Under the pieces are notes generated by a model that was not told the origin of the DNA, searched no databases, and saw nothing but the letters and a program-made list of their open reading frames with translations. A stretch of 6,495 nucleotides of DNA from Saprospiraceae bacterium (GTDB lineage Bacteria > Bacteroidota > Bacteroidia > Chitinophagales > Saprospiraceae), in contig JABWAJ010000332.1 of the NCBI GenBank assembly GCA_013361075.1, forward strand, positions 1 through 6,495. The letters run 5' to 3'. Both the position numbers and the translations under genes were made by a program. Shown here in pieces: positions 1 through 5,621 of this stretch; within the stretch, counting starts at the first letter, position 1; every line of letters starts with the position of its first letter.

Positions 1-633
1 GAATATACCGCGCCACCTTGCATGGTTGGCAAAGACACGGTTATCATTTCTTGTGCGCATGCTACCCAAATTACCTGTGACACCGGCATTTATGTTTTTG
101 AAATAGGGTGCCCGGAAAACCTTGATCCTGTTTATCCCATTAGCCTGGCCTGCAATGACTCCGTCTATGTGGGCAATCTGAGTGGCTGGTGGTCACCGGA
201 AATCATACAGACCGCAGAAAACGGAGAATCACGGATTATCCTGGAACCTACAGATGGGGCAGGGGTTTTTTATCGTCCGGATCCTGGCTTTGAAGGCCTC
301 GATTATGTTAAGGTGAGCATTAATTTAGGAGCGGATACTTTGCTGTATCTTTTTCAGGTCTATTGTGATTTGACCGTTGGAAATCAAGAAGTAAGCGCAA
401 AGCCTGTCGTCTTTTACCCCAATCCGGCGGGCGCACAATTGTTGATTCAGGATGCCGGACAATTGCTCGATGCCCGGGTATATAACCAACAGGGACAACT
501 ATGCCCGGCGCCGGCAAAAGATAGAGACGGAGGATTTATTATTGAAACAGAGCACTTGCCAACCGGTTTTTATTTTGTGATCATTACAACAAAGCAAGGA
601 ACCCGGCTCAGGGGTAGCTTTATAAAGGGCTAA
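1..633 (+). CDS. C-terminal part of a secreted cadherin/Ig-like protein with T9SS sorting domain (5' truncated)
   Basis: The reading frame is open from base 1 to the TAA at 631-633, so the gene starts outside the window and 210 residues are visible; the ATG at 22 is internal. Two partial repeats of a bacterial Ig/cadherin-like fold are seen. The second (visible residues about 48-123) carries the Y-R-P-D-P-G-F-E-G-x-D-Y pattern typical of such repeats. The end (about residues 135-210) is a type A T9SS sorting domain: it has YPNP at 139-142, a VYNQQGQ strand turn, LPTGFYFVIITT and a terminal basic strand. In this family the domain directs export across the outer membrane and is then removed, leaving the protein on the surface or released. 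Several cysteines in the visible part may form disulfides. The function of the mature protein (adhesin, matrix or enzyme) cannot be told from this fragment. Family assignment is confident; substrate or partner is unknown. Confidence 0.9.
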   Translation, partial: EYTAPPCMVGKDTVIISCAHATQITCDTGIYVFEIGCPENLDPVYPISLACNDSVYVGNLSGWWSPEIIQTAENGESRIILEPTDGAGVFYRPDPGFEGLDYVKVSINLGADTLLYLFQVYCDLTVGNQEVSAKPVVFYPNPAGAQLLIQDAGQLLDARVYNQQGQLCPAPAKDRDGGFIIETEHLPTGFYFVIITTKQGTRLRGSFIKG

Positions 634-648
634 TCTGGAACCATCGCT

Positions 649-683
649 TCCCACAATAAGCTACTTATTGGGAATGCTTTTTG
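649..683 (+). terminator. Probable intrinsic terminator after the T9SS-protein gene
   Basis: A hairpin starts 15 bases after the stop codon. AATAAG (655-660) pairs with CTTATT (664-669) around a CTA loop, and TCCC (649-652) pairs with GGGA (670-673) across a two-base bulge. A short T run (678-682) follows. The stem is moderately AT-rich, so efficiency is uncertain, but the position fits the end of the upstream gene. Confidence 0.6.
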
Positions 684-794
684 TTTATTTGCCCTTTTTC
701 TTATAACTCAGGTCTTTATTTGGGAAATTGATGAACAAAAGCTGCTCTGTTTTTGTCTTACAGAGATGATATGAAAATTTTCTGCCAATTTTAT

Positions 795-826
795 TTGTTC
801 TAATTGTTAAAACTACGTTATCTTAG
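795..826 (+). promoter_or_regulatory. Candidate Bacteroidota-type promoter ahead of an orphan terminator
   Basis: TTTG (794-797) gives a -33-like TTG, and after a 21-base spacer TATCTTAG (819-826) matches the phylum's TAnnTTTG -7 box except at one base. Transcription would begin near 832. There is no gene directly downstream, only the terminator at 898-930, so the site could drive a short untranslated RNA. The motif is short and AT-rich DNA produces such matches by chance, hence modest confidence. Confidence 0.4.
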
Positions 827-831
827 CGTCG

Positions 832-929
832 GTTTTTAAGAGAACCTTAACATTGTCTTTTTTATCCTTCATAATAACAGTCGGGTGATTTCTTACGAGA
901 GCGGGGCATTTTTGCCTGCGCTCTTTTTT
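832..929 (+). ncRNA. Hypothetical small RNA, about 98 nt (promoter-to-terminator interval)
   Basis: Inferred only from a promoter-like pair ending at 826 and an intrinsic terminator ending about 929 with no coding frame between. A small hairpin (TTAAG 836-840 with CTTAA 846-850) lies near its 5' end, and the terminator stem forms its 3' end. It does not resemble tRNA, 6S, SRP or tmRNA in anything I can recognise. It could instead be the end of a longer leader or of readthrough from upstream. The coordinates are estimates. Confidence 0.25.
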
Positions 930-930
930 A
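898..930 (+). terminator. Strong intrinsic terminator with no gene directly upstream
   Basis: AGAGCG (898-903) pairs perfectly with CGCTCT (919-924). After a small internal loop, GGC (905-907) pairs with GCC (914-916) around the ATTTTT loop. The T run 924-929 follows directly. GC-rich stem plus T tract on the plus strand is the classic rho-independent form. The reverse strand lacks a T tract, so the signal is directional. The nearest upstream gene already has its own hairpin about 220 bases earlier. Confidence 0.75.
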
Positions 931-1013
931 TTGCCCATCATTAAGGTAAAACGAACCTGTGGTCTCACATGCTTTTGACCAACTACATTTTATATTTTGC
1001 GGTTTACATTAGC

Positions 1014-1021
1014 TACCTTTG
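1014..1021 (+). promoter_or_regulatory. Candidate -7 box for the lolD-pncA-rocD-SET operon
   Basis: TACCTTTG is an exact match to the Bacteroidota -7 consensus TAnnTTTG. The only nearby -33-like TTG (997-999) is 14 bases upstream, shorter than the usual spacing, so the -33 element is weak or off-consensus. A start about seven bases downstream (near 1028) would leave a leader of about 23 nt before the GTG start at 1051, and would exclude the TTG at 997 as a translation start. Confidence 0.45.
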
Positions 1022-1050
1022 TACCTTCATACAAACAACAAAGAATCACA

Positions 1051-1707
1051 GTGATTGAGGCAAAGAGCATTTATAAAACATTCGGTTCGTTGCATGTACT
1101 GAAAGGGGTTGACCTGAAAATTGAAAAAGGGGAAATCGTTTCCATTATCGGAAAATCCGGGGCGGGTAAAAGTACCCTGCTTCACATTTTGGGAACACTG
1201 GACACCGCAACAAAAGGCGAATTGAGGATCAACGGAGAAGCAGTATTTCAATTGACTACCAAGCGATTGGCTGCCTTTCGAAATGCAAATATTGGCTTTG
1301 TTTTTCAGTTTCACCATTTGCTTCCAGAGTTCACAGCATTAGAGAATGTGTGCATCCCGGCTTATATCCAAAGACAGTCGGAGTCGGCTGCCGAAAAACG
1401 GGCTAAGGAACTGCTGGATTACCTGGGATTGTCGGAAAGATTGGAACACAAACCTTCCCAGCTTTCCGGAGGGGAACAGCAAAGGGTGGCTGTTGCCCGT
1501 GCCCTGATGAATCGCCCGGGCGTTGTTTTTGCGGACGAACCTTCCGGCAATCTCGATTCTGCCTCTTCACAGGAGTTACATCAGCTGCTGTTTAACCTCC
1601 GGAAGGATTTTAATCAAACATTTGTGATTGTAACACACAATGAAGAATTAGCCAAAATGAGCGATCGCCGCCTTGTCATGAAAGACGGCCTGTTGCTTCA
1701 GGAATAA
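1051..1707 (+). CDS. lolD: LolD-type ABC transporter ATP-binding protein
   Basis: This 218-residue ABC ATPase would power a LolCDE-type complex that releases lipoproteins from the inner membrane for outer-membrane delivery. Visible motifs: Walker A GKSGAGKST (34-42), Q-loop Gln86 in FVFQFHHLLPE, signature LSGGEQQR (138-145), Walker B VVFADEP (158-164, catalytic Glu163), D-loop NLD (167-169) and H-loop His196. The FQFHHLLPEFTALENV stretch is characteristic of the LolD/MacB group, and the length fits a stand-alone LolD subunit. I chose the GTG at 1051 because it gives the family-typical beginning V/M-IEAKSIYKTFG; an in-frame TTG at 997 would add 18 unrelated residues and overlap the likely promoter. 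No permease gene (lolC/E) is adjacent, so the membrane partner must be encoded elsewhere. It is the first gene of the apparent operon, seven bases before pncA. A MacB/FtsE-like role is the main alternative. Confidence 0.87.
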   Translation: MIEAKSIYKTFGSLHVLKGVDLKIEKGEIVSIIGKSGAGKSTLLHILGTLDTATKGELRINGEAVFQLTTKRLAAFRNANIGFVFQFHHLLPEFTALENVCIPAYIQRQSESAAEKRAKELLDYLGLSERLEHKPSQLSGGEQQRVAVARALMNRPGVVFADEPSGNLDSASSQELHQLLFNLRKDFNQTFVIVTHNEELAKMSDRRLVMKDGLLLQE

Positions 1708-1714
1708 AATAACC

Positions 1715-2329
1715 ATGAAAGCACTGATACTTGTAGATATCCAAAATGACTTTTGCACCGGGGGCGCTCTTGAAGTCCCGCAGGGCAATCAGGTGGTACC
1801 TGTTGCCAATGCGCTGATGGGGCAATTTGACCTCGTCGTGGCTACTCAGGATTGGCATCCGGCCAACCATGGCAGCTTTGCAGCCAACCATCCGTGGCGC
1901 AAGCCCGGGCAGGTCATCGATCTGAACGGCCTGCCCCAGGTATTGTGGCCCATCCATTGTGTTCAGGAGAGCTTTGGAGCAGAGTTTGTTCAGGCGCTGC
2001 AAGTTGATAAAATCGACAAAGTCTTTATCAAAGGAACGGATCCGGAAATTGACAGCTATAGCGGTTTTTTCGACAATGGCCACAGGAAGTCAACCGGAAT
2101 GGGAGACTTTTTAAAGGAAAAGAAAGTGGAAGAAGTCTATGTCATGGGCTTAGCTACAGATTACTGTGTGAAGTTTACTGCATTGGATGCTGTTGCTTTG
2201 GGGTTCAAAACATGGTTAATTGAAGATGGGTGCAGAGGCGTGAACCTTAATCCGGGAGATGTTGATCAGGCCATAACAGACATGCGGTCAGGTGGGGTAG
2301 AAGTCTTGAATTCAAAGGAATTGTTGTAG
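1715..2329 (+). CDS. pncA: Nicotinamidase (PncA)
   Basis: A 204-residue isochorismatase-fold amidase that hydrolyses nicotinamide to nicotinate and ammonia in cytoplasmic NAD salvage; homologues also activate pyrazinamide. The catalytic triad is visible as Asp8 (VDIQNDF), Lys106 (FIKGT) and Cys151 (GLATDYCV). The metal-binding set is Asp46 and His48 in TQDWHP, and His81 in WPIHCV. The GLATDYCVKFTALDA stretch with the nucleophilic Cys is typical of true nicotinamidases rather than generic isochorismatase-like hydrolases. Length matches the family (about 200-215). The ATG at 1715 starts the protein directly at the first beta strand, MKALILVDIQ, as in homologues. Only seven bases separate it from the lolD stop, indicating cotranscription; no clear Shine-Dalgarno is seen, which is normal for this phylum. 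A 26-base gap leads to rocD. Confidence 0.93.
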   Translation: MKALILVDIQNDFCTGGALEVPQGNQVVPVANALMGQFDLVVATQDWHPANHGSFAANHPWRKPGQVIDLNGLPQVLWPIHCVQESFGAEFVQALQVDKIDKVFIKGTDPEIDSYSGFFDNGHRKSTGMGDFLKEKKVEEVYVMGLATDYCVKFTALDAVALGFKTWLIEDGCRGVNLNPGDVDQAITDMRSGGVEVLNSKELL

Positions 2330-2355
2330 AATATTATCAATAAAAACCAAGCATT

Positions 2356-3597
2356 ATGGTACAGGAAATGGTGTTTTCCTCACAAGAATTGATTGACTTA
2401 GAGGATCGCTATGGCGCTCATAATTACCATCCCATCCCTGTAGTTTTGTCGAAAGGGGAGGGGGTACATGTGTGGGACACGGAAGGTAAGCGTTATTTTG
2501 ACTTTTTGTCGGCCTACTCAGCAGTAAACCAGGGGCATTGCCATCCGCGTATCATTAATGCACTCATTGAACAAGCTCAAAAACTTACCCTTACCTCCCG
2601 GGCATTTTACAATGATGTTCTGGGAAGGTACGAACAATACATTACCGAATATTTTGGCTACGACCGCGTCCTGCCAATGAATACCGGCGTGGAAGGAGGT
2701 GAAACGGCCATCAAACTCTGCCGCAAGTGGGGCTACGAAGTCAAAGGCATTCCTGCTAACCAGGCAAAAATTGTGTTTGTTACCGGCAATTTCTGGGGAC
2801 GTACCCTGGCTGCTATTTCTGCTTCCACAGATTCAGGCAGCACGGCCAACTTCGGCCCGTACATGCCAGGTTATCTACTCATTCCTTACAACGATCTTCA
2901 GGCACTGGAAATGGCGCTTAAAGATCCAACCGTAGCCGGATTTATGGTGGAACCAATCCAGGGAGAAGCCGGGGTTGTCGTTCCCGACGAGGGCTATCTC
3001 CGGTCAGCTTATAATTTATGCAAAGCGAATAATGTACTTTTTATTGCAGATGAGGTACAAACCGGGCTTGCACGAACCGGAAAACTGCTTTGCTGTGATC
3101 ACGAAGGATTCCGTCCGGATATTCTCATTCTTGGTAAAGCGCTTTCCGGTGGAGTTTTGCCGGTTTCAGCTGTACTTGCCAGTGATGAGGTCATGCTCAC
3201 CATTCGTCCGGGTCAGCACGGTTCCACCTATGGAGGTAATCCATTGGCTTGTGCCGTAGCAATGGAGGCACTGGAAGTAATTAAAGATGAAGCCCTTGCT
3301 GAAAATGCAGCGTACCTTGGGAAAGTTTTCCGTACGAGAATGCAGGAGGATGTGGTGGATAAAACCAACCTGATAACCTTAGTCAGGGGAAAAGGCTTGC
3401 TGAATGCCATCGTTATTGACGACGAGGAAGAAGGCGAACTGGGGTGGAATATTTGTCTTAAACTTGCTGAGAATGGCTTGCTGGCAAAACCAACACATGG
3501 TAACATCATTCGCTTTGCACCTCCTTTGGTCATGACAGAGGGACAACTACATGAATGTTGTGACATCATTGCCAGGGTAGTTCGCCAATTTGACTAA
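2356..3597 (+). CDS. rocD: Ornithine--oxo-acid aminotransferase
   Basis: A 413-residue class III PLP-dependent aminotransferase, transferring the delta-amino group of ornithine to 2-oxoglutarate to give glutamate-5-semialdehyde and glutamate (arginine breakdown, proline link). Its active-site residues correspond to human OAT in order. They are Tyr24 (NYHP), Tyr54, Arg149 in FWGRT, Glu199 and Glu204 in VEPIQGEAG, Asp232 in IADEVQTG, the PLP Lys261 in ILGKALSGG, Thr291 in HGSTYGGNP, and Arg386 in IRFAPPL. The paired tyrosines and the VEPIQGEAGVVVP block distinguish OAT from acetylornithine or GABA aminotransferases. Length is typical. Start: the ATG at 2356 is used; an in-frame ATG at 2368 would drop four residues and cannot be excluded. 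It lies 26 bases after pncA and 25 bases before the SET gene, and all key residues are intact. Confidence 0.93.
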   Translation: MVQEMVFSSQELIDLEDRYGAHNYHPIPVVLSKGEGVHVWDTEGKRYFDFLSAYSAVNQGHCHPRIINALIEQAQKLTLTSRAFYNDVLGRYEQYITEYFGYDRVLPMNTGVEGGETAIKLCRKWGYEVKGIPANQAKIVFVTGNFWGRTLAAISASTDSGSTANFGPYMPGYLLIPYNDLQALEMALKDPTVAGFMVEPIQGEAGVVVPDEGYLRSAYNLCKANNVLFIADEVQTGLARTGKLLCCDHEGFRPDILILGKALSGGVLPVSAVLASDEVMLTIRPGQHGSTYGGNPLACAVAMEALEVIKDEALAENAAYLGKVFRTRMQEDVVDKTNLITLVRGKGLLNAIVIDDEEEGELGWNICLKLAENGLLAKPTHGNIIRFAPPLVMTEGQLHECCDIIARVVRQFD

Positions 3598-3622
3598 TTT
3601 CTGATTAGCTGTTTTGCAAAAT

Positions 3623-4036
3623 ATGGCCCAGCGATTGCCCTCTGTTTATTTTTCCTCCAGCACTATCGAAGGCAGGGGGGTATTCACCTACGAACCCATC
3701 GAAGAGGGGATGCTGATAGAAATTTGTCCGGCTATTGTAATGCCTGCGGAAGATCTGCCGGTCATTCACCGGACACACCTCCACGATTACTATTTTTTAT
3801 GGGGACAGGAGGAAAAGCAATGTGCCATTGCACTGGGCTTTGGTTCCCTTTACAACCACAGCTACGAGCCCAATGCTGAATACGTATTCGACTACGAACA
3901 GCAGACTATTGATATTTACAGCCTGAAACCCATTGAAGCAGGGGAAGAGATTACCATTAATTACAATGGCTGGCCGGATGATAAAAACCCGGTTTGGTTT
4001 CACGATCCGGATTACGATCGCGAAAAGGAGGGGTAG
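3623..4036 (+). CDS. Small SET-domain protein, likely lysine methyltransferase
   Basis: A 137-residue protein made of almost nothing but a SET domain, the fold of S-adenosylmethionine-dependent protein-lysine methyltransferases. The three hallmark motifs appear in order: GRGVF (17-21), YNHS followed by PNA (77-85, the N-H-S cofactor-binding element), and GEEITINYN (107-115), including the catalytic-type tyrosine Tyr114. It lacks pre-SET domains and a cysteine-rich post-SET zinc site, and ends with a short acidic/basic tail. Substrate is unknown; stand-alone bacterial SET proteins may modify ribosomal or DNA-binding proteins, but nothing here identifies a target. I chose the ATG at 3623; an in-frame TTG at 3614 would add three residues. 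It lies 25 bases downstream of rocD and is probably the last operon gene. Its stop is one base from the stop of the convergent gene. Confidence 0.83.
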   Translation: MAQRLPSVYFSSSTIEGRGVFTYEPIEEGMLIEICPAIVMPAEDLPVIHRTHLHDYYFLWGQEEKQCAIALGFGSLYNHSYEPNAEYVFDYEQQTIDIYSLKPIEAGEEITINYNGWPDDKNPVWFHDPDYDREKEG

Positions 4037-4037
4037 C

Positions 4038-4640
4038 TTATTCTTTCTTTTTTGTTTTTGATGCCGACTTTGACTTTCGGTGTTCAATCAACCGAAAGCT
4101 ATCGAAAAACTTCTCTCCCGAAGGATTGAGGTGCCTTTCTTTTCGGGAAACCGTTTGAAGGGCATAATACCGGTCTCCGGCTACAAATGCCCGTGTTTTG
4201 ATGATGGCATTTCCATCCAGATAGTCAATGCGCCAAATTCGCCCCCTGTGGCCATCCATTTCCCATGCATCGGAATAAACGACTGTTCCCTTAACACTGA
4301 AGGCTGCACTTTCCATAGTGGCATGAAAAAACTCGTCCAGCAAGTCAATGGAATCCGGGTGGAAACTTCCCTCCGGATAATCACACCAGCTGATCATGTA
4401 GAGCAGGTTGTCCGCAGTTTTGTCTTCTGGTTGGTAAAAATGGACCCGATAGGCCAATGTGCCAAGCGGAGTTTTGATACTGTCCGTTTTTTCGGGCATC
4501 AAACCGGGGCTTAGCACCTGAAAACGCCCGTCATAGCTGTTGACAGGCACCCAGGAAGCTAAAGATTGAGCCCAGGCTGGATTCGTGAAAAGTGCTGTGG
4601 CTGCCAAAAGAAGGAAGGGGCTTACCCCGGAATTCCGCAT
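4038..4640 (-). CDS. Secreted/periplasmic protein of unknown function
   Basis: A 200-residue protein with a clear signal peptide: short basic start MRNSG, a hydrophobic core (about 8-19) and a likely signal-peptidase I site after AWA (22-24). There is no lipobox cysteine, so it is probably soluble in the periplasm or exported. The mature part alternates beta-rich and helical stretches (DGRFQVLSPG, GTLAYRVHFYQP, LLYMISWCDYPEG, GHRGRIWRIDYL, RYYALQTVS, KFFDSFRL). This pattern vaguely recalls small PsbP/DcrB-like alpha-beta domains, but I do not recognise a family. The C-terminus is a lysine/serine-rich tail, HRKSKSASKTKKKE. Start: ATG at 4640 is chosen because it begins the signal peptide; a TTG 39 bases upstream lies inside the preceding gene's terminator hairpin. 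No membrane segment is seen beyond the signal. It converges with the SET gene. Confidence 0.75.
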   Translation of the reverse strand: MRNSGVSPFLLLAATALFTNPAWAQSLASWVPVNSYDGRFQVLSPGLMPEKTDSIKTPLGTLAYRVHFYQPEDKTADNLLYMISWCDYPEGSFHPDSIDLLDEFFHATMESAAFSVKGTVVYSDAWEMDGHRGRIWRIDYLDGNAIIKTRAFVAGDRYYALQTVSRKERHLNPSGEKFFDSFRLIEHRKSKSASKTKKKE

Positions 4641-4670
4641 TGAATGGATGTATTTGTTGCAAAGAGTGCC

Positions 4671-4689
4671 AAAAACCAACCAAGGTTGG
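4671..4689 (-). terminator. Probable short intrinsic terminator of the 4702-5424 gene
   Basis: Read on the minus strand, CCAAC and GTTGG pair around CTTG (4676-4689), followed immediately by five T (4675-4671). It begins 12 bases after the stop codon of the unknown gene. The stem is only five base pairs (six if the loop tightens to two bases), so termination may be partial and the downstream secreted-protein gene could be reached by readthrough. Confidence 0.5.
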
Positions 4690-4701
4690 GTGAATGCAAT
4701 T

Positions 4702-5424
4702 TTAATCTTCAGTAATACCCTGTTCCTGCTCTTCTTTTAACCTGGCCTTTCGGGCAATTTTCTGGTCGTTGTTGCTTTCGTAGACAGTATAGTGTTCATA
4801 CTTCACCGGGTCTTTTTCTACCCAGATGTCTTTTCCTATTTCACACAGCACAATGAGCTCCTGATAGAGTTTATTGCCCTGTTCAATGCGGGTCTCTACG
4901 GCAATGTCACGGTCCGAAATTTTATCCTGTTGCACATTCAGGGCATTTTCAAATTCCCGGCAAGCTTCCGTCACCCGATGGATGAGTTGTTCGTTAATGC
5001 CTGTATCTGCAAGAAAATCAAGCTGCTGCCGCGCTACCCTGGCTACCCTTCGCCCACAAAACAGCAACTGGGCGTCAGTCATATCGTTCATTTTGGCTGT
5101 ACCAAATTTGCGATAACGACCACTTCTGTTGCTATACCGCATGGCGACACGGGTCATCACACTGCGAATAGCTGTCTTCAATTTTTCAGCAGCATCGTAT
5201 TTCTTATCCGTCACAATCATTTGGTCGCCAACCATTTCATCATCATCGGGCAATGCATGGAATTTCCGGCACAATCCCTGAAAGGCTTTAATGCGGTCAG
5301 CTCCATAGCCATATTGAGCAAAATAGGCAGCATCCCGTTGTGCGTATTTTATGCGTTCGATGCACTGAAGGTATAAATCTGCATCTGGAAAATTGTGCTG
5401 CCGCTGTATAGACTGCTTTTTCAT
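4702..5424 (-). CDS. Uncharacterised helical protein
   Basis: I do not recognise this 240-residue cytoplasmic protein. It has no signal peptide or membrane segment and appears mostly helical and highly charged. A central basic stretch (about 81-108) is rich in Lys/Arg and includes RYSNRSGRYRKFG. A conserved-looking block MTDAQLLFCGRRVARVARQQLDFLADTGI (115-143) is followed by long amphipathic helices (about 145-200), a KYEHYTVYES segment (208-217) and a Lys/Glu-rich tail. The basic centre could bind nucleic acid, but that is only a guess. Start choice: in-frame candidates are ATG 5424, ATG 5445 and TTG 5451. A good promoter match ends at 5449, placing the transcript start near 5443, so ATG 5424 is preferred; ATG 5445 would add seven residues. 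The gene is minus-strand, downstream of bshC, which has its own terminator, so it is probably a separate unit. Confidence 0.7.
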   Translation of the reverse strand: MKKQSIQRQHNFPDADLYLQCIERIKYAQRDAAYFAQYGYGADRIKAFQGLCRKFHALPDDDEMVGDQMIVTDKKYDAAEKLKTAIRSVMTRVAMRYSNRSGRYRKFGTAKMNDMTDAQLLFCGRRVARVARQQLDFLADTGINEQLIHRVTEACREFENALNVQQDKISDRDIAVETRIEQGNKLYQELIVLCEIGKDIWVEKDPVKYEHYTVYESNNDQKIARKARLKEEQEQGITED

Positions 5425-5448
5425 CTTCGTATGATTTTCAATCATTTG

Positions 5449-5477
5449 CAAAAATAATGCTTCTTTGTTAAAAACAA
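5449..5477 (-). promoter_or_regulatory. Candidate Bacteroidota-type promoter of the unknown gene
   Basis: On the minus strand TTG (5477-5475) is followed after 18 bases by TATTTTTG (5456-5449), an exact fit to TTG-N17-23-TAnnTTTG. The expected start of transcription (near 5443) gives a leader of about 19 nt before the ATG at 5424. The region is very AT-rich, which raises the chance of a random match. Confidence 0.55.
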
Positions 5478-5481
5478 AAAA

Positions 5482-5520
5482 TTTTAAGATAAAAACACAA
5501 AGTGTGTGTTTATCTTAAAA
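5482..5520. repeat. 18-bp inverted repeat (one mismatch) upstream of the unknown gene's promoter
   Basis: The left arm 5482-5499 and right arm 5503-5520 are reverse complements at 17 of 18 positions, separated by the three bases AAG. The outer part of the arms is TTTTAAGATAAA. On the minus strand the hairpin is followed by a T-rich run (TTTTTTGTTTTT) whose TTG is also the candidate -33 element. It may be an operator for a dimeric regulator, a second terminator behind bshC, or both. The stem is mostly A/T. Confidence 0.7.
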
Positions 5521-5591
5521 AAAATTTACTCATTCGTAATTTTCTTTCAATATAAAAACAAAAAAAATAAACACTCAATTATGGATAAGTG

Positions 5592-5621
5592 AAAAAAGCA
5601 GATCCCGGTTATTCCGAAATC
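5592..5621 (-). terminator. bshC: Intrinsic terminator overlapping the bshC stop codon
   Basis: In the minus-strand RNA, GAUUUCGG (5621-5614) pairs with CCGGGAUC (5608-5601) as an eight-pair stem with two G-U wobbles. The five-base loop AAUAA contains the bshC UAA stop. Two bases and a C later comes a run of six T (5597-5592). The hairpin thus lies partly inside the last codons. Confidence 0.6.

Larger units (their letters stand above)
634..1050. other. 417-bp intergenic region without a protein gene
   Basis: No convincing open reading frame lies here on either strand; the few ATG-started frames on the plus strand are about 12 codons or fewer. The region holds the terminator of the upstream gene (649-683), a promoter-like pair (795-826), a strong orphan terminator (898-930) and a TAnnTTTG box (1014-1021) ahead of the next operon. 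No tRNA or recognised riboswitch was seen. Confidence 0.7.
5446..5608. other. AT-rich intergenic region between bshC and the unknown gene
   Basis: This spacer is strikingly A/T-rich compared with the flanking genes. It holds the T tract of the bshC terminator, the inverted repeat at 5482-5520 and the promoter-like site at 5449-5477. The middle (about 5521-5591) contains poly-A/T runs but no open frame or recognised RNA. Confidence 0.6.

Noticed and set aside
724..800. Very short ATG-started frames as leader peptides in the first intergenic region
   Set aside because: They are only about 10-12 codons, lack ribosome-binding signals and show no regulatory codon pattern.
1676..2083. 135-codon minus-strand open frame inside pncA
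   Set aside because: It overlaps a gene with an intact catalytic triad and is a codon-structure shadow.
4074..4098. Eight-pair perfect hairpin as terminator of the SET gene or its convergent neighbour
   Set aside because: Neither strand has a T tract after the stem, and it lies inside the coding end of the minus-strand gene; it may be chance.
4080..4514. 144-codon plus-strand open frame opposite the secreted protein
   Set aside because: The minus strand encodes a good signal peptide and coherent domain over the same bases; this frame shows no motif and no start signal.
4641..4679. TTG at 4679 as start of the secreted protein
   Set aside because: It lies within the terminator hairpin of the upstream gene and would put 13 polar residues ahead of a good signal peptide.
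4792..5376. 194-codon plus-strand open frame opposite the unknown gene
   Set aside because: It is antisense to a better-supported minus-strand gene with a promoter match and terminator. Its translation has no recognisable domain and uneven composition typical of a shadow frame.
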